From NCBI RefSeq assembly GCF_022437945.1, contig NZ_CP092535.1, positions 868,001 through 932,000 on the forward strand: DNA of 64,000 bases, in the 5' to 3' direction. Below the pieces are notes generated by a model that saw only the letters and a list, made by a program, of their open reading frames with translations, was not told where the DNA came from and did no database searches. Source of the stretch: Nocardioides sp. TF02-7 (GTDB lineage Bacteria; Actinomycetota; Actinomycetes; Propionibacteriales; Nocardioidaceae). The translations under genes were made by a program, and so were the position numbers. Shown in pieces: positions 56,522 through 64,000 of this stretch. How positions within the stretch are numbered: position 1 is the stretch's first letter; each line of letters begins with the position of its first letter.

Positions 56522-56545
56522 CCCCGGTCGGCCGGGGGAAACCTC
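56515..56545. terminator. Overlapping alternative hairpin, form 2
   Basis: GAGGTTTCCCC pairs perfectly with GGGGAAACCTC (11 bp, nine-base loop). It shares GAGGTTT with form 1, so the two structures exclude each other. Confidence 0.6.
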
Positions 56546-56604
56546 ACGTCGCGCAGCCCCGCAAGATCGCGCAGACGCGCCTATCGCAAGCCCCGCCGAC
56601 CCGC

Positions 56605-57996
56605 CTACTCCTCCTCCCCCGGCGTCTCCTCCGGGGCGTCGGTCTCCTCGGAGTCCTCGGGGTCGAGGACGGCGCGGGAGGCCTCGTCGATGGCGGCGAG
56701 GACACCGTCGAGGTCGGAGAGCACCGGTTGGGTGAGCAGGGCGCGGAGGTCGCCCTCGACGGCCTGCTCGAGCTCGGTCCAGGAGTCGAGCAGGGGCATC
56801 AGCTGGAGGGCGCGGGTGGAGTCGACGAAGATGCGGGCGTTGGCGGGCTGGCGGTGCGGCTGGAGGAACGCGTCGTCGTAGCTGACCTGGTTGCTGGTGG
56901 GCACGAGGTAGCCGGTCTCGGCGACGGCCTTGACCGACTCGTCGCTGACCACGTGGACGAGGAAGTCGGCGGCCTGCTCGACCCGCTCCTGCTGACCCTC
57001 GGCGACGCAGAGGCCGACGAGGTCGCCGACGGTGGCCGCCTCGCCGAGGTCGGGCATCGGCAGCACGTCGAAGCTGAGGCCGATGGTGCGGCGGAGCTCG
57101 GGGGTGAGGTCGCGGTAGCCGGCGATCATGCCGAGCCGCCCCTCCTTGAACCAGTCGAGAGCGGGCTTGGCGCGCAGCTGGCGGTTGCTGAGCGTGATCG
57201 TGGGGTCGCGCAGCACCTCCAGGGTGGCGCGCAGGGTCTCCACGTTGCCGTCCTCGGAGAGGGCGAGGGAGAGCGGGTTGTCGGTGTCGTCGAACAGCTC
57301 GCCGCCGCCGGAGAGGACGAACGGCGCCAGCCCCTCGATCGTCGGCTGGATGAAGACGCCGCGCGCCTTGCGCCGGGGGCGGCTGGCGAACTCGGCGGCG
57401 GCGCGGAAGTCCTCCAGCGACCAGGAGCTGCGGTCGTCGTTGGGCACCGGCAGCCCGCGCGCCTCCATCCGCTCGAAGTCGATCAGGTCGGTGTTGTAGT
57501 AGACGACCATCGGCGACGTCCCGTAGGGCATGCACTGCAGGTTGTCGTCGGCGGAGAACGCCGTGATCGCGTCGCGCTGGTAGTCGTCGCCGAAGGAGAT
57601 GTCGCGGGCGTCGAGCAGGTCGAGCAGCGGCCGGTTGCGCTCGGCCTCGAGGGTCTCGGCGAGGCCGCTGCGCGGCAGCAGGAACAGGTCGGGCTTGATG
57701 CTGCCGTTGCGGATCGCGGCGAGCATCCGGTCGGAGTCGGGGTACGGCGCGAGCTGCACGTCGACGCTCATCGACTCGGCGTTGTAGCCGGCGGCGACCC
57801 GGGAGTAGGCCTCGATCTCGTCCTGGCTGCCCCACACCGCCCACACCAGCGACATGGCCGGCCCCTTGGTCGGCTGCCGCTTCGGGGTCGCCTTCTCCGG
57901 CTCACCGGAGACCAGCAGCATCCCGACGACCACCGCCACGGCGACGACAGCGACGGTGGCGTACGTGCGCCAGTCCAGGCGCCCTGAGCTGTCCAT
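56605..57996 (-). CDS. Extracellular solute-binding protein, membrane-anchored, no partner transporter nearby
   Basis: 463 residues. An N-terminal hydrophobic segment (YATVAVVAVAVVVGMLLVSG) anchors or exports it. The mature part resembles family-1 sugar-type binding proteins: SLVWAVWGSQDEIEAYSRVA, PDLFLLPRSGLAET, CMPYGTSPMVVYYN and WFKEGRLGMIAGYRD. The tail is a 25-residue Glu/Asp-rich stretch. No permease or ATPase genes adjoin it, so its ligand and transporter are unknown. No frame errors. Confidence 0.85.
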   Translation of the reverse strand: MDSSGRLDWRTYATVAVVAVAVVVGMLLVSGEPEKATPKRQPTKGPAMSLVWAVWGSQDEIEAYSRVAAGYNAESMSVDVQLAPYPDSDRMLAAIRNGSIKPDLFLLPRSGLAETLEAERNRPLLDLLDARDISFGDDYQRDAITAFSADDNLQCMPYGTSPMVVYYNTDLIDFERMEARGLPVPNDDRSSWSLEDFRAAAEFASRPRRKARGVFIQPTIEGLAPFVLSGGGELFDDTDNPLSLALSEDGNVETLRATLEVLRDPTITLSNRQLRAKPALDWFKEGRLGMIAGYRDLTPELRRTIGLSFDVLPMPDLGEAATVGDLVGLCVAEGQQERVEQAADFLVHVVSDESVKAVAETGYLVPTSNQVSYDDAFLQPHRQPANARIFVDSTRALQLMPLLDSWTELEQAVEGDLRALLTQPVLSDLDGVLAAIDEASRAVLDPEDSEETDAPEETPGEEE

Positions 57997-58134
57997 CGGT
58001 GACGGTCTCTCCTGTCGTCGTGAGCCGTCACCCTATCGAGTCGCCGACAGCGGCGAGCCGCGTGCTGCCGCGTGGAGTGTCGAGTGCACCGGGCCGGGAG
58101 CGCCTCACGGCGCGTGGCCGCTCGTAGCGGCTTG

Positions 58135-58181
58135 AGTTGGGACCCGGGGCTGCCGCGGCCCGGCGCACTCGGGTCCCAACT
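58135..58181. terminator. Perfect 12-bp inverted repeat
   Basis: AGTTGGGACCCG (58135-58146) and CGGGTCCCAACT (58170-58181) with a 23-base loop. It lies 90 bases past the stop of the leftward hypothetical gene and upstream of the solute-binding protein gene, in the 275-base gene-free stretch 57997-58271. Terminator or operator. Confidence 0.5.
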
Positions 58182-58271
58182 GTAGGTGACGTCCGGTCAT
58201 TCCCGAAGGGTTTGCCGCAGGCCGGTGGGCCACCTCACAGGCGCCCGGGCCGGGGCCGAGGAGCGGCCCGG

Positions 58272-58881
58272 TCAGCCGAGCCCGCGCCCGAGCTCGAGGT
58301 GCCCGGCGGCCTCCAGCTGCTCGGCCAGCGCGAGCATCCGGCGTACGTCGTCGTGGCTGGCGCCGGTCATCGTCGCGCGCCCCGCCGCGACGACGCGGGC
58401 GAACGCCGACGCCCGGAACAGCACGTCGGCGAAGTCGCTGCCGGCGATCCCCCCGCAGCACGCTGTCGATCATCGCTCGCAGCTCGTCGGGGCCGGGCGG
58501 GTCGGCGACACCGGCGACGACGCGCGCGACCGGCGCGCTGGTGCGCCCGGCCTCGAACTCGCGGGCGACCTGCACCGGGTCGGCGTGCACCCACGACCGC
58601 AGCACGTAGAGCCGCCACAGGCAGCCGGACAGCGAGTCGGCCGGCGCGCCGGCCCAGACCTCGGCGATGGTCTCGATGCCCTCCGCCTCCGCCAGGTGCA
58701 CCAGGCGGTCGGCGACGGTCGCGTCGCCGCTCTCGCGGGCGCCACGCACGAGCAGGACCGCGGCGCGCTCGGCGGCCTCGCGCAGCCGGGCGGGGTCGCC
58801 GACCTCCGACCCGGGGACGGACGCGAAGAAGTCCGCGGCGCGTGGTGAGGGCCGGTGGTGGGCGCGTCCGGGTTCCGACAT
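58272..58881 (-). CDS. Hypothetical protein next to hrpA
   Basis: About 202 residues, Ala/Arg-rich and predicted mostly helical (for example REAAERAAVLLVRGARESGD, LSGCLWRLYVLRSWV). The start is ATG 58881 (MSEPGRAHH). An extra G in the run near 58453 shifts the frame between DSVLRG and IAGSDFADVLFRAS. The gene ends RMLALAEQLEAAGHLELG. It begins 38 bases after the hrpA stop. I recognise no family. Confidence 0.65.
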
Positions 58882-58918
58882 CGCCGCCACTGTACGACGC
58901 CCTCGGGCGCCCGCGGTC

Positions 58919-61900
58919 CTACTCCGCGCCGTCGAGGACCCGGCGGATCCGCACGTCGCTGACCTTGCCGGCCGTGCCGAGCTGCGGCGCCCACAGCGAC
59001 ACCCGCAGCTCCTCCAGCAGCCACCTCAGCTGCCGCAGCGTGGCCCCGGGCGGCCGGCCCTCGGGCAGCGCGGCGACCCGCTGGAGGTAGGCCTCCTGCA
59101 GGGGCTGCACCCGGTCGAGGTGCTGGCGGTCGCGGGCGACGGCCGCGCCGCCCTCGCCCAGCGCCTCGCGCCGGCGCCGGATCGCGGCGAGGTAGACGGG
59201 GTAGCGGCGCAGCTGGGCGGCGCCGGCCTCGCCGACGAACCCGTCGTGGACGAGCCGCCCGAGCTGCGCCTGCATGTCCGACAGCGCCGGGAGCAGCGCC
59301 AGCTCGGCCCGACCGCTGAGCAGCCGGTCGGCCTCGCGCCAGCCGTCGAGCACCCGGAGCAGGTCGGCCAGCACCGCGCGGGTGGCGTCGGCCGCCTGCT
59401 CGCGGAGCCCGGCGAGGAGCGCGTCGTACGCCGCCTCGGTGCGCACGATGCCGTCGCGCTGCGCGTCGTCCACGGCGTCGAGGACGACCGCGCGGAGGCA
59501 GTCGGCGGCCAGGGCCTGCACCGACGGGTACGGCGTGCCCGCCAGCGCGAGCTTCTCGGCGTTGGAGAGGCCGTCGACGAGCCCGGCGACCGGCCGGCCG
59601 CCGAGGGCCAGGAGCAGGAGGCGAGCGAGCCCGAGCCGGTGCCGGGCGTCGCGCTCCTCGGCGGAGCCGAAGACCTGCAGCCCCACGGTGCTGCCCTCGT
59701 CGACGAGGCCCGGGTGGGCCGCCACCTCGTGGCCGGCGCGGGTCCAGGTCGCCGTCCCGGCGATCTCGCCGAAGACCCACGCGGTCTCCCCGGAGCGTGC
59801 CACCCCGCTGTCGGCGGCGACCTCGGCCATCGCCTGCTCGAACCGCGGCCGCAGCGGCGCCTTGAGCGTGCCGAGGTCCTTGCCGCGAGCCTGCTCGTGC
59901 CCCTTGTCGTCGACCACGCGGTATGTCGGCCGCAGGTGGGGCGCGAGGCTGCCCGTGCCCCACGCGTCGCGGGGCACGTGCACGCCGGTGCGGGCGCGCA
60001 GGTAGCGCTCGAGGGCGTCGAGCAGCGGCTCCTCCCCCGGCGGCACGGCCGCCAGGAACTCACGCGCGGTGTTGGGCGCCGGGACGAAGTTGACCCGGAG
60101 CTGCTTGGGGAGGCTGCGCAGCAGCTCGGTGACCAGCTCCTCCCGCAGCCCGGGCACGTTCCAGGAGAAGTCGTCGTCGCCGACCCGGTTGAGCGTCGAG
60201 ACCGGGATGTCGATGGTGATGCCGTCGTCGGCGGCACCGGGCTCGAAGTGGTAGCTGATGGGGAACGTGAGCCCGCCCTCCGCGGCCGACCACCGCTCCG
60301 GGTAGTCGTGCTCGGTGACCTCGGCCGCGGCGTCGTGGGTGAGCATCGTCGGGTCGAAGGTCAGCAGGTCGGGCCGACGCCGCCGCTCCTGCTTCCACCA
60401 CTGGTCGAAGTGGGCGCCGCTGACGACGTCGGGCCCCACCCGGGCGTCGTAGAAGTCGAAGAGGGTGTGCTCGTCGACGACCAGGTCGCGGCGGCGCGCG
60501 CGGTGCTCGAGCTCCTCGGCCTCCGCCAGCAGCTTGCGGTTGTGGTGGAAGAACTCGTGCCGCGTCGACCACTCGCCGTAGACCAGGGCGTGCCGGATGA
60601 AGATCTCCCGGGCCAGCGGCTGGTCGACCCTGCCGTAGGACACCAGGCGGTCGACGGCCAGCGGCACCCCGTAGAGCGTCACCCGCTCGCGTGCCATCAC
60701 CGCCTGCCGCTTCCGCGACCAGTGCGGCTCGGAGTAGGTGCGCTTGACCAGGTGCTCGCCGAGCCGCTCCGCCCACTCCGGCCGGATCGCCGCGTTCTGC
60801 CGCGCCCAGAGCCGGCCGGTCTCGACCAGCTCGAACGCCATCACGTACGGCGGGTTCCGCCGCGCCAGCCCGCTGCCGGGGAAGATCGCGAACCGCGCCC
60901 CCCGGGCGCCGAGGTACTCCCGCGGCCCCGGCCGCCGCCCCTGCTTCTGCCCGGGCCGCGGCTTCTCCCGCTCCTCGAGCAGGCCGATGTGGCTGAGCAG
61001 GCCCGCGAGCAGCGCCTGGTGGATGCCGTCGGCGTCCGGCTCGGCGTCACCCTCGGGGCGCGGACCCAGCCGCAGGCCCACCTCCTTCGCCACCTGCCGC
61101 AGCTGGCCCTCGAACTCCTGCCACTCCCGCACCCGGAGGTAGTTGAGGTGCTCGCGGCGGCACATCCGGCGGAACGCGCTGCCCGACAGCTCGCGTTGCT
61201 GGTCGCGCAGGTAGCGCCAGAGGTTCAGCCAGGTCAGGAAGTCCGACCCCTCGGCCTTGAACCGGGCGTGCGCCTGGTCGGCCTGCGCCTGCTCGGCCGG
61301 CCGGTCGTTGCCCGGCCGCTCCCGCGGGTCCTGCAGCGACAGGGCGGCGACGACCACCAGCACGTCGCGCACGCAGCCGAGCCGCTCGGCCTCGATCAGC
61401 ATCCGCCCCAGCCGCGGGTCGATCGGCAGCCGGGCCAGCCGCTGCCCGGTCTTCGTCAGCCGCCGCCCGGACCCCTTCTCGCCGCCGATCGCGCCGAGCT
61501 CCTCCAGCAGCTGCTGCCCCGCCTGCACGTTGCGCCGGTCCGGCGGCTCGACGAACGGGAAGCCCGCCACGTCGCCCAGGCCGAGCGACGTCATCTGCAG
61601 GATCACCGACGCCAGGTTGGTGCGCAGGATCTCCGGGTCGGTGAACTCCGGCCGGCTCTCGAAGTCCTCCTCCGAGTAGAGCCGGATCGCGATGCCCGCC
61701 GCCACCCGGCCGCACCGGCCGGAGCGCTGGTTGGCGGAGGCCTGGCTGATCGCCTCGATCGGCAGCCGCTGCACCTTCGTCCGCGCGGAGTACCGCGAGA
61801 TCCGCGCGACGCCCGTGTCGACGACGTACCGGATCCCGGGCACGGTCAGCGACGTCTCGGCGACGTTGGTCGCCAGGACCACCCGGCGCCGCGAGCCCGG

Positions 61901-62780
61901 CGCGGGTCGGAAGACGCGATGCTGGTCGGCCGCGGAGAGCCGGGAGTAGAGCGGCAGCACGTCGATCCCCCGCGGGCTGCGCTCGTCGCCGGCCAGCGGC
62001 GCCAGCGCCTCCGCGGTGTCGCGGATCTCGCGCTCGCCGGGCAGGAAGACGAGCACGTCGCCCGGGCCCTCCGCCGACAGCTCCTTGACCGCGTCGACGA
62101 TCGCCTCGGTCTGGTCGCGGACGATCGGCTCGCCCTCCTCGTCAGCCTCCGGCAGCTGGACGAGCGGGCGGTAGCGCACCTCGACGGGGTAGGTGCGGCC
62201 GGAGACCTCGACGATCGGCGCCGGGCGGCCGTCGCGGTCGGCGAAGTGCTCGGCGAACCGCTCGGGGTCGATGGTGGCGGAGGTGATGACCAGCTTGAGG
62301 TCGGGCCGCTTGGGCAGCAGCTGCTTGAGGTAGCCGAGGAGGAAGTCGATGTTGAGGCTGCGCTCGTGCGCCTCGTCGATGATGATCGTGTCGTAGCGCC
62401 GCAGCATCCGGTCGCGCTGGAGCTCGGCGAGGAGGATGCCGTCGGTCATCAGCTTGACCCGGCTCGTCCGCGACGTCTTGTCGGTGAACCGCACCTGGTA
62501 GCCGACCAGGTCGCCCAGCTCGGTGCCGAGCTCCTCGGCGATCCGCTCCGACACCGACCGCGCCGCGATCCGCCGCGGCTGGGTGTGGCCGATCATCCGC
62601 GGCCGGCCGTCCTTCGTCGGCCGCCCCCGCCCCAGCTCGAGGCAGATCTTCGGCAGCTGGGTGGTCTTCCCCCGACCCGGTCTCGCCCGCGACGATCACG
62701 ACCTGGTGGTCGCGGATCGCCTTCGCGATGTCGTCGCGGCGGGCGCTGACCGGGAGGTCGGGCGGGTAGGTGATGTCCAC
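58919..62780 (-). CDS. hrpA: ATP-dependent RNA helicase HrpA
   Basis: About 1287 residues. DEAH-box helicase: motif I GETGSGKTTQLPK (interrupted by one extra base near 62672), Ia HTQPRRIAARS, II IIIDEAHERSLN, III VITSATIDPE, V ATNVAETSLTVPGIRYV and VI NQRSGRCGRVAAG. The long C-terminal half with the DUF3418-like region is characteristic of full-length HrpA rather than HrpB. It acts on mRNA or ribosomes. The start is ATG 62780 (MDITYPPDLPVSARRDDI). Confidence 0.94.
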
Positions 62781-62853
62781 GGCGTCACCGATTGTCCCCC
62801 TACCGCCCGAGGGCGGGGCGAACCGATGGCGGCGGGGCCCGCACGCCGCAGGG

Positions 62854-63528
62854 TCAGTTCGCAGCGATCAGGAACCCCTGCTCGTCCCCGCCCTCGAACG
62901 CCAGGGAGCCGGGCTCGGCGCCCTCGACGTGGCCGACCGTCAGCACGACGACGCCGCCGTCGAACTCCGCGACCACCTGGGTGGTGCCGTCGGTCACGGC
63001 ACTGCGGGCGCGGGCCGCGCCCTCGACCGTCACGTCCTCGCAGGTCCAGCCGGACGCGCAGCCGGTCGCCCCCGACTCCTGCCACGACCCGCCGCTGCCC
63101 ATGGCGATGCGGAACCACGGCTGGTCGCCGGCGACCGCCTCCGCGGCTGCCGCCGCGGCCTCGAGCTCGCCGATCGAGACCTCCGTCCCCGCGCCGCCGG
63201 GGGCCTGCTGCGTCATCTCGCTCAACAGCTGCTCGCGGTCGGGCGCGGCCCGGCTGCGGTCGCCGGGGACGGGCGCCGCCACCGCGGCGTCGTCGGCGAC
63301 CCGCTCGGCCGGCGGCTCCGCGGGTCCTGCGGCGATCGGGCCGGCCAGGCCGAGCCCGCCGGCGACGCCGGAGACGGCGAGCGCGGAGCCCGCCACCACC
63401 GTGCCGCGGTGGCGCCGCAGTCGCCGGCGCCCGCGGCGTACGTCGGCCGAGGGCGGTGCCGTCGGCAGGTCCAGGTCGTCGCCGATCCGGCGCAGCCGCT
63501 CGGTGAGGTCGTGCTCGAGGGTGTCCAT
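62854..63528 (-). CDS. Membrane protein, putative anti-sigma factor
   Basis: 224 residues. A short cytoplasmic N-terminus (MDTLEHDLTERLRRIGDDLD), a basic stretch, one membrane span (VVAGSALAVSGVAGGLGLAGP) and an extracytoplasmic domain with two Cys (TGCASGWTC). Its position 24 bases after a SigE-family sigma gene on the same strand, and the topology, suggest an anti-sigma regulator; no zinc-type anti-sigma motif is seen. Confidence 0.72.
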   Translation of the reverse strand: MDTLEHDLTERLRRIGDDLDLPTAPPSADVRRGRRRLRRHRGTVVAGSALAVSGVAGGLGLAGPIAAGPAEPPAERVADDAAVAAPVPGDRSRAAPDREQLLSEMTQQAPGGAGTEVSIGELEAAAAAAEAVAGDQPWFRIAMGSGGSWQESGATGCASGWTCEDVTVEGAARARSAVTDGTTQVVAEFDGGVVVLTVGHVEGAEPGSLAFEGGDEQGFLIAAN

Positions 63529-63552
63529 CGGTGCTCCTTCGTCTGGTCGGGG

Positions 63553-64000
63553 CTAGTGGAGGTCCGGCTGCAGGGCCGTGCGGAGGGCCGCGAGTGCGGC
63601 GGAGGTCTGGCTCTTGACCGTGCCGGCGCTGACGCCCAGGTCGGCGGCGGTCTCCTCGACCGACAGCCCCCAGTAGTGGCGCAGCACCACCACCCGGCGC
63701 TGGCCCGCCGGCAGCCGCCGCAGCGCGGCGTAGAGCGCGTCGGTCTCCTCCGGCGCCGGGCCGGTTGCCGCCGCGACGTCGTGGTGCTCGTCGGTGGGCC
63801 GCTCCCGCCGCCAGGGCCGCCGGGTCTCGTCGAGGTGGCTGTTGACCACCGCCCGCCGCACGTACGCGTCCACCGAGTCGGCCCGCTCGACGCGCGGCCA
63901 GGCGACGTACAGCCTGGTCAGGGGCCGCCTGGACGACGTCCTCGGCCCGGTGCGGGTCGCCGCAGAGCAGGTAGGCCGTCCGGTAGAGCTGCGGCCGTCG
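63553..64000 (-). CDS. SigE-family RNA polymerase sigma factor, N-terminus beyond window
   Basis: About 148 residues seen of an ECF-type sigma factor. Region 2 survives as YRTAYLLCGDPHRAEDVVQ and the following ALTRLYVAWPRV; region 4 is complete (YAALRRLPAGQRRVVVLRHYWGLSVEETAADLGVSAGTVKSQTSAALAAL, given here in part as the HTH). The pattern matches the actinobacterial SigE family. An extra C near 63922 shifts frame between DVVQAA and LTRLY. The 5' end lies outside the window. Confidence 0.88.
   Translation of the reverse strand, partial: DGRSSTGRPTCSAATRTGPRTSSRRPLTRLYVAWPRVERADSVDAYVRRAVVNSHLDETRRPWRRERPTDEHHDVAAATGPAPEETDALYAALRRLPAGQRRVVVLRHYWGLSVEETAADLGVSAGTVKSQTSAALAALRTALQPDLH

Overview
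The window is about 70% GC, with dense short-spaced genes, many GTG starts and GTGA/ATGA overlaps. Gene content includes HemQ, DUF3000, DUF4032, SoxR, LigC, a LigD-type polymerase-domain protein and SigE-family sigma. This fits a high-GC actinobacterium, most likely Nocardioidaceae or a near relative (inference; no rRNA or marker phylogeny is available here). About forty genes or gene fragments show single-base frame slips, almost all inside C or G runs of three to six bases. I treat these as sequence errors rather than decay and annotate the repaired genes across them.

Layout, left to right. 1-2.8 kb: aldehyde dehydrogenase and GMC oxidoreductase, read leftward from a KstR-like operator. 2.9-6.5 kb: T4-endonuclease-V-like protein, an RsbQ-RsbP stress-signalling pair and a pyridoxal kinase. 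7-8.9 kb: tRNA-Thr, SoxR with its own box, and a DUF4032 kinase-like protein. 8.9-12.3 kb: ATP-dependent DNA ligase LigC and a stand-alone LigD-type polymerase. 12.3-22.5 kb: a dpp peptide importer operon facing a divergent S9 peptidase/M20/phosphotriesterase-like operon. 22.6-24.5 kb: a REP13E12-like element, made of a DUF222-HNH gene bounded by roughly 100-bp inverted repeats. 24.5-33.6 kb: MsrB, lipoprotein, HemQ, serine hydrolase, a 32-bp tandem repeat, DUF4287, a two-component system and HemY. 33.6-41.4 kb: sulfur-scavenging genes. These are SfnG, an SfnB/DszC-like flavoprotein, an SsuD-type monooxygenase fused to an FMN reductase, a flavin reductase, a LysR regulator, and a second DszC-like protein with an AmiS/UreI channel. 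Two operons here share a 28-bp upstream element. 41.5-53.3 kb: NYN protein, then a complete formate/selenocysteine island. 53.3-64 kb: HemE, DUF3000, RNase D, a solute-binding protein, HrpA, and a SigE-family sigma factor with a putative anti-sigma protein.

The most coherent system is 42.3-53.3 kb: formate transporter, membrane subunit, Fe-S subunit, a catalytic formate dehydrogenase subunit with an in-frame UGA and a SECIS hairpin, SelD, tRNA-Sec, SelA and SelB. Everything needed to make and use selenocysteine is present, and only one selenoprotein gene is seen. The least described part is the sulfur region: a one-polypeptide monooxygenase-reductase, and an amide/urea-type channel paired with a DszC-like enzyme under what looks like the same control as sfnG.
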